This document shows, piece by piece, positions 45,930 to 55,183 of a DNA stretch of 64,000 bases. The notes under the pieces are model-generated. The model was not told the DNA's origin, ran no database searches, and worked only from the letters and a program-made list of their open reading frames with translations. A program made the translations under genes and the position numbers. The stretch's first letter is position 1. The number at the start of each line of letters is the position of its first letter. The DNA is from Comamonadaceae bacterium PBBC1 (GTDB lineage Bacteria; Pseudomonadota; Gammaproteobacteria; Burkholderiales; Burkholderiaceae_C), in NCBI GenBank assembly GCA_002256145.1, contig NKIP01000003.1:62001-126000 (forward strand), written 5' to 3'.

Positions 45930-46632
45930 GCCCAAAGAAATGCTGCGCATCAGCAACTTGCAAGCCTGGTACGGTGAGTCACACATCCTGCATGGGGTGG
46001 ACCTCACGGTGAATGAAGGCGAAGTGGTGACCTTGCTGGGTCGCAACGGTGCGGGTCGCACCACCACGGTCAAATCGATTCTGGGTCTGGTGGGTCGGCG
46101 CACTGGCTCCATCACCATCAAGGGCCAAGAAACCGTGAACTGGGCTCCGCACCAGATTGCCAAACTGGGCATTGGTTATTGCCCCGAAGAGCGCGGTATT
46201 TTCTCGGCCCTGACCTGCGAAGAAAACCTGCTGCTGCCGCCCGTGATTGCCCCCAACGGCATGTCGGTCGAAGAAATTTACGACATGTTCCCCAACCTGC
46301 TGGAGCGGCGCAACAGCCCTGGCACACGCCTGTCCGGTGGCGAGCAGCAAATGCTGGCGGTGGGCCGCATTCTGCGCACCGGCGCTCGCTTTTTGTTGCT
46401 GGATGAAATTTCTGAAGGCTTGGCCCCGGTCATTGTGCAAGCGCTGGCCCGCATGATCACGGCCCTCAAGGCCAAGGGCTTCACCATCATCATGGTCGAG
46501 CAGAACTTCCGATTTGCCGCCCCCCTGGCCGACCGCTTCTACGTGATGGAGCATGGTCAGATGGTGGAGAGCTTTACCTCTCTGGAACTGTCCTCCAAGA
46601 TGGGCATGTTGAACGAGTACTTGGGCGTCTGA
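45922..46632 (+). CDS. livF: Branched-chain amino-acid-type ABC transporter ATPase LivF
   Basis: 236 residues from the ATG at 45922 (MAEPKEMLRISNLQAWYGES); longer frames overlap livG. The Walker A loop reads LLGRNGAGRTTT, with Arg46 where Lys is canonical. The signature LSGGEQQMLAVGRIL and Walker B RFLLLDEISEGLAP are normal. The Lys-to-Arg change occurs in some LivF relatives, to my recollection, but would be expected to affect ATP hydrolysis. It acts with LivG in the same transporter. Confidence 0.92.
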   Translation: MAEPKEMLRISNLQAWYGESHILHGVDLTVNEGEVVTLLGRNGAGRTTTVKSILGLVGRRTGSITIKGQETVNWAPHQIAKLGIGYCPEERGIFSALTCEENLLLPPVIAPNGMSVEEIYDMFPNLLERRNSPGTRLSGGEQQMLAVGRILRTGARFLLLDEISEGLAPVIVQALARMITALKAKGFTIIMVEQNFRFAAPLADRFYVMEHGQMVESFTSLELSSKMGMLNEYLGV

Positions 46633-46657
46633 TTTTTTTCTAACTGGAGACAACACG

Positions 46658-47872
46658 ATGAAACGCAAACTTCTTTCCCTGGCCGCTTTGGCCGCCTGTG
46701 CCTTCGCGGGTGGCGCACAAGCACAGATTTCTGACGGCATCGTCAAGATCGGTGTGCTCAACGACATGTCGGGTTTGTACTCGGACATCACCGGCCCCGG
46801 CTCGGTGAGCGCAGCCAAAATGGCGGTGGAAGATTACATCAAGGCCACGGGCAGCAAGCTCAAAGTGGAAGTGGTCGGCGCCGACCACCAAAACAAGCCC
46901 GATGTGGGCTCCAACATTGCCCGCCAGTGGTATGACACCGACAAGGTCGACATGATCGCTGACGTGCCCACATCGTCTGTGGGTCTGGCTATTGCCAAGA
47001 TTTCTGCGGACAAGGGCAAACTGCACGTCAACTCCGGCTCGGCCACTGCCGACCTGAGCGGCAAAGCCTGCAACGCCAACACCATCCACTGGGCTTATGA
47101 CACCTGGATGCTGGCCAACGGCACGGGCAAAGCCATCGTCAAAAGCGGCGGCGACACCTGGTTCTTCTTGACTGCCGACTACGCTTTTGGCCACGCCTTG
47201 GAACGTGACACCGAAGCCGTGGTGGTCAAGAACGGCGGCAAAGTGGTGGGCAAAGTCCGCACCCCCTTCCCTTCGCAAGACTTTTCTTCTTTCTTGCTGC
47301 AAGCTCAGGCTTCCAAAGCCAAGATCATTGGCTTGGCCAACGCCGGTGGCGACACCACCAACTCGATCAAGCAAGCGGCTGAATTCGGCATCACCAAAGG
47401 CGGTCAGAACCTGGCGGGTCTGCTGGTCTTCCTGCCCGACGTTCACTCGCTGGGCCTGAACACCGCCCAAGGTCTGATGCTGACCGAAACCTTCTACTGG
47501 GATCTGAACGACAACACCCGCGCTTTCACCAAGCGTTTTGCTGCAGCCAACAGCGGCAAATACCCTTCGATGGTGCAGGCTGGCGTGTATTCGAGCGTGA
47601 TCCACTACCTGAAGGCGGTGGACGCTGCCAAGACGGACGACGGCACCAAAGTGGCGGCCAAGATGAAAGAACTGCCCACGGATGATCCCTTGTTTGGCAA
47701 AGGCAGCGTGCGCCCCGATGGCCGCAAACTGCATCCCGCCTACCTGTTCCAGGTCAAGAAACCTTCCGAGTCCAAGGGTCCTTACGACTACTACAAGCTG
47801 GTCGCCACAATCCCTGCCAACGAGGCCTTCCGCCCATTGGCCGAGAGCGACTGCCCTCTGGTCAAGAAGTAA
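46658..47872 (+). CDS. ABC transporter periplasmic binding protein (LivJ/K type)
   Basis: 404 residues with a Sec signal peptide (MKRKLLSLAALAACAFAGGA, cut after AQA). The mature protein begins QISDGIVKIGVLNDMSG, followed by KMAVEDYIK and GADHQNKPDVG typical of type I periplasmic receptors such as LivJ and amide-binding AmiC relatives. It delivers the substrate to LivHM. An ACTGGAGACAA ribosome-binding site lies upstream. It is longer than LivJ (about 367 aa), closer to the urea/amide/aromatic-acid receptor group. Confidence 0.9.
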   Translation: MKRKLLSLAALAACAFAGGAQAQISDGIVKIGVLNDMSGLYSDITGPGSVSAAKMAVEDYIKATGSKLKVEVVGADHQNKPDVGSNIARQWYDTDKVDMIADVPTSSVGLAIAKISADKGKLHVNSGSATADLSGKACNANTIHWAYDTWMLANGTGKAIVKSGGDTWFFLTADYAFGHALERDTEAVVVKNGGKVVGKVRTPFPSQDFSSFLLQAQASKAKIIGLANAGGDTTNSIKQAAEFGITKGGQNLAGLLVFLPDVHSLGLNTAQGLMLTETFYWDLNDNTRAFTKRFAAANSGKYPSMVQAGVYSSVIHYLKAVDAAKTDDGTKVAAKMKELPTDDPLFGKGSVRPDGRKLHPAYLFQVKKPSESKGPYDYYKLVATIPANEAFRPLAESDCPLVKK

Positions 47873-47908
47873 TCCCTCCCCTTCGTTCAAGCAAGTCGAA
47901 ACATCACA

Positions 47909-48793
47909 ATGGAAATTTTTGGCATACCCTCGCAAGCCCTGTTCGGGCAATTGCTGATCGGGCTGATCAACGGCTCTTTTTACGCACTGCTCTCTCTGGG
48001 TCTGGCCGTGATTTTCGGCTTGCTGAACATCATCAACTTCACGCACGGTGCCCAGTACATGCTGGGCGCCTTTGTGGCCTATCTTTCACTCACCAAGTTG
48101 GGCATCAATTACTGGGTTTCGCTCATCGTCACACCCATCTTGGTGGGCGCGACCGGCATGGTGATTGAGCGCACCATGCTCAAGCGGCTGTACAAACTCG
48201 ACCATTTGTATGGCCTGCTGCTGACTTTTGGACTGGCACTGATCATCCAGGGCTTGTTCCGTCACGAATTCGGTTCATCGGGCATGCCTTATCCGGTGCC
48301 CGAGATCTTCCAGGGAGCCTACAACACAGGCTTCATGTTCTTGCCCAAATACCGCGCTTGGGTCATCGTGGCTTCGCTGGTGGTGTGTCTGTCCACTTGG
48401 TACGTGATTGAGCGCACCAAACTGGGGGCCTACCTGCGTGCTGCGACCGAAAACCCCAGCTTGGTCCAAGCCTTCGGCATCAACGTGCCACGCATGATCA
48501 CGCTGACCTATGGTTTTGGCGTGGGTCTGGCGGCCTTTGCCGGTGTCATGGCCGCCCCCGTCTACCAGGTCAACCCCACCATGGGTGCGGACATCATCAT
48601 CGTGGTGTTTGCGGTGGTGGTGATTGGCGGCATGGGCTCCATCATGGGCGCCATCCTCACGGGTTTTGGCCTGGGCTTGATCGAAGGCCTGACCAAGGTG
48701 TTCTACCCCGAAGCTTCCAGCACGGTGATTTTCATCATCATGACCATTGTTCTCCTGATCAAGCCTGCCGGGTTGTTCGGCACCCAGAAGTAA
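47909..48793 (+). CDS. livH: ABC transporter permease LivH
   Basis: A 294-residue membrane permease with about eight spans, starting MEIFGIPSQALFGQLLIGLI. Typical LivH landmarks are NGSFYALLSLGLAVIFGLLN, the TERTMLKRLY-like ERTMLKRLY, and GGMGSIMGAILTGFGLGLIE near the C-terminus. It pairs with LivM (4 bases downstream) to form the translocation path. Confidence 0.95.
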   Translation: MEIFGIPSQALFGQLLIGLINGSFYALLSLGLAVIFGLLNIINFTHGAQYMLGAFVAYLSLTKLGINYWVSLIVTPILVGATGMVIERTMLKRLYKLDHLYGLLLTFGLALIIQGLFRHEFGSSGMPYPVPEIFQGAYNTGFMFLPKYRAWVIVASLVVCLSTWYVIERTKLGAYLRAATENPSLVQAFGINVPRMITLTYGFGVGLAAFAGVMAAPVYQVNPTMGADIIIVVFAVVVIGGMGSIMGAILTGFGLGLIEGLTKVFYPEASSTVIFIIMTIVLLIKPAGLFGTQK

Positions 48794-48797
48794 GACC

Positions 48798-49757
48798 ATG
48801 ACCACAGTCTCGACGCCCTCTTTCAAGACCCAGTCGTTCACGCACCAGTGGGTGGCCTTTGCCATCATGGTGCTGGTGCTGGTCATCGCGCCCATCTGGG
48901 TCTACCCGATCTTCCTGATGAAGGTCATGTGCTTTGCCTTGTTTGCCTGTGCTTTCAACTTGCTGATCGGCTTTGGTGGCTTGCTGTCTTTTGGCCACGC
49001 CATGTTTTTGGGCACCGCCGGTTATGCCGCTGCGCACGCCGCCAAGGTCTGGGGCTGGAACCCCGAATTGGCGGTGTTGTTCGCCACCGGTTGCTCAGGG
49101 CTGCTGGCCCTGGTCACGGGCATGCTGGCCATCCGCAGGCAAGGCATTTACTTTGCGATGATCACCTTGGCGTTCTCGCAAATGGTGTTTTTCTTTTACC
49201 TGCAAACCCCGTTCACGGGCGGTGAAGACGGCATCCAGAGTGTGCCCCGGGGCAAGCTGTTTGGCATTTTTGACCTGGAACAAAACAGCGCCATGTACAT
49301 GTTTGTGCTGGCCATCTTTTTGGCAGGCTTTGCCTTCATCTGGCGCATCGTGCACTCGCCCTTTGGCCAGATCCTCAAAGCGATTCGCGAGAACCAGGAC
49401 CGCGCCATTTCGCTGGGCTACGACACCGACCTCTACAAGCTGATTGCCTTCGTCATCTCTGGCGCATTGGCGGGTACGGCCGGTGCCACCAAGTCGCTGG
49501 TGTTCCAGTTGGCTTCGCTGACAGACGTGCACTGGTCCATGTCGGGCGAGGTGGTGCTGATGACGCTGGTGGGTGGCTTGGGCACCTTGTTTGGCCCGGT
49601 GGTGGGTGCGGCTGTGATCGTGAGCATGCAAAACTACCTGGCCCAGTTGGGTGCATGGGTCACCATCATCCAGGGTGTGATTTTTGTGATTTGTGTGCTG
49701 GCTTTTCGCCGGGGCATTGTGGGTGAGATTGCCCACTGGCTCAAAAAGCCGCTGTAA
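48798..49757 (+). CDS. livM: ABC transporter permease LivM
   Basis: A 319-residue permease. LivM features include FNLLIGFGGLLSFGHAMFLG, YFAMITLAFSQMVFF, the coupling segment IRENQDRAISLGYDTDLYKL and VGGLGTLFGPVVGAAVIV. It completes the importer and closes the operon. A convergent IclR-type gene begins 25 bases after its stop. Confidence 0.95.
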   Translation: MTTVSTPSFKTQSFTHQWVAFAIMVLVLVIAPIWVYPIFLMKVMCFALFACAFNLLIGFGGLLSFGHAMFLGTAGYAAAHAAKVWGWNPELAVLFATGCSGLLALVTGMLAIRRQGIYFAMITLAFSQMVFFFYLQTPFTGGEDGIQSVPRGKLFGIFDLEQNSAMYMFVLAIFLAGFAFIWRIVHSPFGQILKAIRENQDRAISLGYDTDLYKLIAFVISGALAGTAGATKSLVFQLASLTDVHWSMSGEVVLMTLVGGLGTLFGPVVGAAVIVSMQNYLAQLGAWVTIIQGVIFVICVLAFRRGIVGEIAHWLKKPL

Positions 49758-49782
49758 GCAATCCATCCAACAGATTCCTCAT

Positions 49783-50607
49783 TCAGCCATTGGGCATCCA
49801 GGCCGCAAGACAAGACAGCGGCCTGCGCAATGTGGGGTCAAAGGGGTTGATGTGCGGGGAAACACGTTGGGCCTCTTTTTTGAGCAGCTCCACCACAGTG
49901 GGCAGCCGCTGATCGTTCAGGCGAGCTGAAATCGTTCCGACGCTGATGGCCGCCACCGCGTGGCCATCGCGGTCACATACAGGAACCGCCACACCGGCCA
50001 TGCCTTCGAGCAAACCCGAGTTGGTGTCGGCATAACCTTGGGCCCGAACCCGGTCAATTTCGGTCCTGAGGTACACCTCATCGAGTGTGCCCAGTTCGCG
50101 AACACGGGGCACATTGAATCGGATCACTTCTTCGCGTTCGGCCTCGGGCAAAAAAGCCAGAATGGCCAAACTGCCCTGCCCCACCCCCAAAGCCACACGC
50201 CCGCCAATGTCGCCCGTGAACGACCGAATGGGAAAAGGACCTTCACTGCGATCGATGCACACCGCATCGAACCCGCTGCGGGCCAATAAGAAAAGGGTGT
50301 CGCCCAAACTGGCCGACAGACGCAGCAGCAATGGACGGCACAGGTCGCGCAAATGCGATGGATTGCCAGCGCGTGCGGCCAATACAAAAAACTCAATGCT
50401 CAAGCGGTAGTGCTTGGTCCGCTCATCTTGTTCCACCACGTTTTGAGCAATCAACGCCTGCAAAGTGCGGTGAACCGTGGCTTGCGTCAAACCGATGTCT
50501 TTGGCGATTTGCGTCACCCGTGCACCCTCGCGCTGGGCTTGGGACAAATGGCCAATGATGGCGAAGGCGCGTTCGAGCACGCCTGATCCCATTTGAGGTG
50601 TTGTCAT
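49783..50607 (-). CDS. IclR-family regulator
   Basis: 274 residues. The N-terminal winged helix covers about 8-70 (VLERAFAIIGHLSQAQREGA, then IAKDIGLTQATVHRTLQALI). The C-terminal IclR effector domain has DAVCIDRSEGPFPIRSF and GGRVALGVGQGSLAILAFLP, ending with VGTISARL. It is divergent from the ABC/dehydrogenase operon at 50796 and most likely represses or activates it in response to the transported compound. A palindrome lies in the shared intergenic region. Confidence 0.92.
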   Translation of the reverse strand: MTTPQMGSGVLERAFAIIGHLSQAQREGARVTQIAKDIGLTQATVHRTLQALIAQNVVEQDERTKHYRLSIEFFVLAARAGNPSHLRDLCRPLLLRLSASLGDTLFLLARSGFDAVCIDRSEGPFPIRSFTGDIGGRVALGVGQGSLAILAFLPEAEREEVIRFNVPRVRELGTLDEVYLRTEIDRVRAQGYADTNSGLLEGMAGVAVPVCDRDGHAVAAISVGTISARLNDQRLPTVVELLKKEAQRVSPHINPFDPTLRRPLSCLAAWMPNG

Positions 50608-50641
50608 ATTGATGATCCGAAGTTTTTGAGAAATTTTATGG

Positions 50642-50668
50642 ATTTAATTCGACTGAATGGAATTAAAT
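50642..50668. promoter_or_regulatory. 9-bp inverted repeat, probable IclR operator
   Basis: ATTTAATTC (50642-50650) and GAATTAAAT (50660-50668) form a perfect dyad 35 bases upstream of the iclR-type start and 128 bases before the ABC operon. IclR proteins bind such AT-rich dyads. Confidence 0.6.
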
Positions 50669-50795
50669 AAATACTTTTATCATTTAATGAAATACCCTGT
50701 TGACGCCATCGCCTGATTCAAACACCATTTGTCAATGTCCGTCGTCCATATTTGCAGAGGCCAAAGCCAGGCCAGCGGGCACAGGAGTGTGGTAA

Positions 50796-51842
50796 ATGTC
50801 ATTTTTGACGCTGACAAATCTTTCCAAGTTTTACGGCACGCAATGCGCCGTCGACAAGGTGAACCTGAGCGTTGAAAAAGGCGAGTTCGTCACCCTGCTG
50901 GGGCCTTCAGGCTGCGGCAAAACGACCACGCTGCAAATGATGGCCGGCTTTGTAGAAGCCAGCGAAGGGGACATTTTTCTGGATGGCCAGAACATCACCC
51001 ACAAAGCCCCGAACACGCGCGGCTTGGGTATTGTGTTTCAAAGCTATGCGCTGTTTCCCCACATGACGGTGGCCCAAAATGTGAGTTTTGGCCTGGAGAT
51101 GCGCTCCATGGCCAAGGCCGAACGTGCCCAGCGCGTGACCTCGGCTTTGGCTTTGGTGCACCTGAGCGATTTGGCGCAGCGCTACCCCCGGGAACTCTCG
51201 GGCGGACAACGCCAAAGGGTGGCTTTGGCACGCGCTTTGGTGATTGAGCCGCCAGTGCTGTTGCTGGACGAGCCTTTGTCTAACCTGGACGCCAAACTGC
51301 GTGAAGAAATGCAGTTTGAATTGCGGCAAATCCAGCGCAAAGTAGGGACCACCACCATCATGGTCACACACGACCAAACCGAAGCCATGTCGCTGAGCGA
51401 CCGGGTGGTGGTCATGCAAGCAGGGCGCGTCACACAAATCGACAAGCCTTACGCGCTGTACGAAAACCCGCAGACCCCCTTCATTTCGACCTTTGTCGGC
51501 AAAGCCAATCTCTTGCATGGCCAAGTCAAAGACCACGAGGGTGATTGCTGCATTGACATGCAAGGCTTGAAGCTCCCAGTCGCAGGCGGCGTCTGGGCCG
51601 AAGGGCAAACGCTGATGGTCAGCGTGAGGCCCGAAAAAATTCAGTGTGTTGCACCCGGCACAGGCCGTCTGGAGGGGACCGTCAAGGCACGTTTTTTCCT
51701 GGGCAGCCAATGGCTCTACCAGATCGAGACAGCGCTGGGACTGCTGACCGTGACCTGTGCCAACAACGAAAGTTTGCCCCTCCACGAGGGGCAAATCACC
51801 GGTCTGGATTGGTCTGATGCCGCCATGCGGGTGCTGCCATGA
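50796..51842 (+). CDS. PotA/FbpC-like ABC transporter ATPase
   Basis: 348 residues. Walker A is GPSGCGKTTTLQMMAG, the Q-loop region is LGIVFQSYALFPHMTV, the signature is ELSGGQRQRVALARAL and Walker B is VLLLDEPLSNLDAKL. A C-terminal TOBE regulatory domain starts near FVGKANLLHG. It resembles spermidine/putrescine and related importers. It is the first of seven genes that each overlap the next by four bases. It starts after a GTGTGGTAAATG leader with only a weak ribosome-binding site. Confidence 0.93.
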   Translation: MSFLTLTNLSKFYGTQCAVDKVNLSVEKGEFVTLLGPSGCGKTTTLQMMAGFVEASEGDIFLDGQNITHKAPNTRGLGIVFQSYALFPHMTVAQNVSFGLEMRSMAKAERAQRVTSALALVHLSDLAQRYPRELSGGQRQRVALARALVIEPPVLLLDEPLSNLDAKLREEMQFELRQIQRKVGTTTIMVTHDQTEAMSLSDRVVVMQAGRVTQIDKPYALYENPQTPFISTFVGKANLLHGQVKDHEGDCCIDMQGLKLPVAGGVWAEGQTLMVSVRPEKIQCVAPGTGRLEGTVKARFFLGSQWLYQIETALGLLTVTCANNESLPLHEGQITGLDWSDAAMRVLP

Positions 51843-52699
51843 GCAGACCAGGACGCTGGACACCCTGGTTTCTGTCAGCGCCGGCTTTGCTGCTGTTTTG
51901 TGGTTTGTTGCTGCTGCCCTTGTTGATGACGGGCATTCTGTCATTCCAGGTTTTTGACTACAACACGGGGGTCAAAGACGCCTACACCTTGGCCCATTAC
52001 GTGGCGGTGCTGACCGACCCGTATTACTTTGAAATTTTCTGGCGAACGTTTTGGGTGTCTGCCGTGACGACCGCCATATGCCTGCTGATCGGTGCGCCTG
52101 AGGCCTATGTGTTGAGCCGAATGCGTGACCCATGGCGCACGGTGTGTTTGCTGGTGGTGCTGGCTCCCCTGTTGATTTCTGTGGTGGTCAGAGCCTTTGG
52201 CTGGAGCATGCTGCTGGGGCCGCGTGGCGTGATCAGCCAATTTTTCAGCTTTGCGGGCCTGGGCTCATTCAAAGTCCTCTACACCGAATGGGCCGTGGTC
52301 ATTGCCTTGGTGCACGTCATGCTGCCGTTCATGATCATTCCGATCTGGACCTCACTGCAAAAGCTCGACCCGGGCGTCGAACAGGCGGCGCTGTCTTTGT
52401 CGGCATCGCGATGGACTGCTGTGCGTCGCATTGTGTTGCCACAGGTGATGCCCGGAATTTTGTCGGGCTGTCTGATCGTGTTTGGCTTGTGTGCCAGTGC
52501 TTTTGCCATTCCGGGTTTGTTGGGGGGCAGGCGTCTGAAAATGGTGGCCACTGTGGTTTATGACGAATACCTGCACGAATTGAACTGGCCGCTGGGGGCC
52601 ACTTTGGCTTTGATTTTGCTGGTGGCCAATCTGTTGGTGATGCTCAGCTACAACCGCGTGCTGGAAGGCCGATACAAAAAATCCATGGGGGTGGCATGA
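51839..52699 (+). CDS. ABC transporter permease (PotB-like)
   Basis: A 286-residue permease with six spans, beginning with LSAPALLLFCGLLLLPLLMT. The inner-membrane coupling motif EQAALSLSASRWTAVRRIVL (EAA loop) is present. It belongs to the PotB/PhnU-like group of the MET/POT importer family. It overlaps the ATPase and the second permease by four bases on each side. Confidence 0.92.
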   Translation: MSRPGRWTPWFLSAPALLLFCGLLLLPLLMTGILSFQVFDYNTGVKDAYTLAHYVAVLTDPYYFEIFWRTFWVSAVTTAICLLIGAPEAYVLSRMRDPWRTVCLLVVLAPLLISVVVRAFGWSMLLGPRGVISQFFSFAGLGSFKVLYTEWAVVIALVHVMLPFMIIPIWTSLQKLDPGVEQAALSLSASRWTAVRRIVLPQVMPGILSGCLIVFGLCASAFAIPGLLGGRRLKMVATVVYDEYLHELNWPLGATLALILLVANLLVMLSYNRVLEGRYKKSMGVA

Positions 52700-53490
52700 C
52701 CTCGAATGGCTGGCTTGCAAAACTGTTCAATGCGCTGGTGATGGCGTTCATGCTGGCCCCATTGATTGTGGTTTGCCTGGTCGCGTTCACCCCTGAAAAC
52801 ACCCTGACGATTCCGACCACCGAGTACTCGTTGCGCTGGTTCAAGGCCGTGTTTGAGCACCCTGATTTCGTCACATCGTTCTGGAACAGTCTGTGGCTGG
52901 CCTTGGGTGCAGCCAGCTTGTCCACGTTGGTGGCCGTGCCTGCGGGCCTGGCCATCTCACGCTATGAATTCAAAGGGCGTGACGCTCTCAATGCCTTGTT
53001 TCTTTCGCCGTTGATCGTGCCGCACTTGGTGCTGGGCGTGGCCATCTTGAGGCTGTTCACGCTGATCGGGGCCACAGGCAATTTTTATTGGCTCATGTTG
53101 GCGCATGTGGTGGTGATCACCCCCTATGCCTTGCGCCTGGTGCTGGCGGCGGCCGTGGGCATGGACAAGCACTGTGAACACGCTGCTTTGTCTTTGGGGG
53201 CCAGTCGGGCAACAGTGTTCAGACGCGTGACCTTGCCCATGATCTTGCCCGGCGTGACGGGTGGGTGGTTGCTGGCTTTCATCAACAGCTTTGATGAGGT
53301 GACCATGTCCATTTTTGTGACTTCTCCGGCCACGGTGACTTTGCCCGTGCGCATGTACATGTACGCCACAGAGTCGGTCGACCCTTTGATGGCGGCCGTG
53401 TCGGCTTTGATGGTGGCTTTGACCGCAGGGGTGATGGTCATCTTGGACCGACTGTATGGTCTGGACAAAATACTGTTGGGTGGCAAATGA
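52696..53490 (+). CDS. ABC transporter permease (PotC-like)
   Basis: A 264-residue permease with six spans. The EAA loop reads EHAALSLGASRATVFRRVTL, and the preceding SPLIVPHLVLGVAILRLF and ISRYEFKGRD segments are typical of PotC. It forms the channel with the PotB-like subunit. ATGA overlaps link it to both neighbours. Confidence 0.93.
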   Translation: MTSNGWLAKLFNALVMAFMLAPLIVVCLVAFTPENTLTIPTTEYSLRWFKAVFEHPDFVTSFWNSLWLALGAASLSTLVAVPAGLAISRYEFKGRDALNALFLSPLIVPHLVLGVAILRLFTLIGATGNFYWLMLAHVVVITPYALRLVLAAAVGMDKHCEHAALSLGASRATVFRRVTLPMILPGVTGGWLLAFINSFDEVTMSIFVTSPATVTLPVRMYMYATESVDPLMAAVSALMVALTAGVMVILDRLYGLDKILLGGK

Positions 53491-53789
53491 AACAAGAACC
53501 TTGCGCAGGCTCAGGTTTGTGGGTCAGACTGGCCGAGACCGAGCGTGAGACGCTGGGGTTTTTTCTCAATGGCCAAGCGTGCGAGGCGTTGGTGGGTGAC
53601 ACCATCATGACCGCCTTGCTGACTCAAAATCGCGCTCTGGGCCAAAGCGATCCATCGGGCACCCTGCGGGCGGGGTTTTGTGTCATGGGGGCTTGCCAGG
53701 ATTGCTGGGTCACCACAGAAGACGGTGCCCGGCTGCGCAGTTGTCTGCGCCTGATCGAGTCAGGGATGCGCTTGGTGGTGAAAACATGA
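53487..53789 (+). CDS. [2Fe-2S] subunit of an HcnA/SoxA-like dehydrogenase
   Basis: A 100-residue ferredoxin-like protein. The cluster ligands are Cys65, Cys70, Cys73 and Cys86 in FCVMGACQDCWV and RSCLR, the CX4CX2CX12C pattern of HcnA-like gamma subunits of hydrogen-cyanide synthase, opine and D-hydroxyproline dehydrogenases. It moves electrons between the two flavoprotein subunits encoded next. It is coupled by ATGA overlaps. Confidence 0.88.
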   Translation: MKQEPCAGSGLWVRLAETERETLGFFLNGQACEALVGDTIMTALLTQNRALGQSDPSGTLRAGFCVMGACQDCWVTTEDGARLRSCLRLIESGMRLVVKT

Positions 53790-55183
53790 ACAAGCTTCAG
53801 TCACCCCCTGTGATCGTGGGCGCAGGACCGGCCGGCATGCTGGCTGCGCAAACCTTGGTGCGCAAAGGTTTGCGCCCGGTGGTGCTGGACGAAAACGCTC
53901 GCCACGGCGGTCAGATTTACCGCCAACCGCCTGCACATTTTCAGCGCAGCCCAAAGGCCCTTTACGGGTTTGAGTCGGGCAAAGCCAAGGCTGTGCTCCA
54001 GGCCATGCAGGACTTGTTGCCGCACATTGATTACCGGCCCAACACCTTGGTGTGGAATGCACAAGCGGCTTGCCTGGATTTGCTGCACGAGGGCAAGACA
54101 TCGGTTTTGCCCTATGGAGCCTTGCTGGTGGCCACCGGAGCCACCGACCGAATCTTGCCCTTTCTGGGCTGGACACTGCCGGGCGTCTTCAGCTTGGGCG
54201 GCGCCCAAGTGGCGCTCAAATTTCAGGGCTGCGCCATTGGCCGCCAAGTGGTTTTTGCGGGCACGGGACCGTTGCTGTATTTGGTGGCTTACCAATACGC
54301 CAAAGCGGGCGGGCAGGTGGCGGCCATTTTGGACAGTGCCCAGTGGAGCGATCAACTTCGCGCTTTGCCTGAGCTGACGGCCCAGGCATCGATGCTGTCC
54401 AAAGGCGTGTATTACGTGGCTTGGCTGATGGCGCATGGCGTGCCGATTCACCGAGGTGCCTTGCCGGTGCAAGCGCTGGGCAAGGCATCGGTAGAGCAGT
54501 TGATCTGGCGCGACAAACAAGGCGAACACCGCCTTGTTTGTGATGCCGTGGCCACGGGTTACGGTTTGCGCTCCGAAACGCAGTTGGCCGATTTGTTGGG
54601 TTGCGAATGGGCGTATGACGAGGCCGACAGGGCCTGGTTGCCTGCCAAAGACAGCGCGGGCCGCGCCTCAGTGCCAGGGGTTTACTTGGCCGGTGATGGG
54701 GCGGGCATTCAGGGTGCCGATGCCGCGCAATGGTCTGGTGAACGGGCGGCTTGGGCCTTGCTCAGCGATCAAGGACTGACACTGAGCGAAGATGAAAAAG
54801 CCCGCATCGATGCGCTGGACAAAATGATGGCCCGACGCAGGACTTTTGGCGCGGGCTTGACCAAGGCCTTTCCCGAGCCGCGCCAATGGCCCGCGTTGAC
54901 CTCGGATGCGGTGGTGATCTGCCGCTGCGAAGAGATCACTGCCGGAGACATTCGCAACGCGGCCAAAGCATCAGGGGCGCTTGAGTTGAACCGTTTGAAG
55001 GCTTTTTCGCGTGTGGGCATGGGGCGCTGCCAGGGGCGCATGTGTGGGTGCGCCGCAGCCGAGTTGCTGGCGCATTGCACGCAGCAATCGCCCTCGCAGG
55101 TGGGGCGTTTGCGTGGGCAAGCGCCCATCAAACCCATTCCTTTTGAAAACACCTTCAGCGCCCAAACCGAGGGGCCTGCATGA
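53786..55183 (+). CDS. HcnB/OoxA-like NAD(P)/FAD oxidoreductase subunit
   Basis: 465 residues from the ATG at 53786 (MNKLQSPPVIVGAGPAGMLA). The FAD-binding GAGPAGMLAA and the second dinucleotide motif FAGTGPLLYLVAY are clear, with GVYLAGDGAGIQGA near the C-terminal half. A BFD-like [2Fe-2S] domain follows with VVICRCEEIT and GMGRCQGRMCG. This is the alpha-subunit type found in octopine/nopaline oxidase, HcnABC and D-hydroxyproline dehydrogenase complexes. A longer frame to 53678 overlaps the upstream gene and is spurious. Confidence 0.9.
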   Translation: MNKLQSPPVIVGAGPAGMLAAQTLVRKGLRPVVLDENARHGGQIYRQPPAHFQRSPKALYGFESGKAKAVLQAMQDLLPHIDYRPNTLVWNAQAACLDLLHEGKTSVLPYGALLVATGATDRILPFLGWTLPGVFSLGGAQVALKFQGCAIGRQVVFAGTGPLLYLVAYQYAKAGGQVAAILDSAQWSDQLRALPELTAQASMLSKGVYYVAWLMAHGVPIHRGALPVQALGKASVEQLIWRDKQGEHRLVCDAVATGYGLRSETQLADLLGCEWAYDEADRAWLPAKDSAGRASVPGVYLAGDGAGIQGADAAQWSGERAAWALLSDQGLTLSEDEKARIDALDKMMARRRTFGAGLTKAFPEPRQWPALTSDAVVICRCEEITAGDIRNAAKASGALELNRLKAFSRVGMGRCQGRMCGCAAAELLAHCTQQSPSQVGRLRGQAPIKPIPFENTFSAQTEGPA

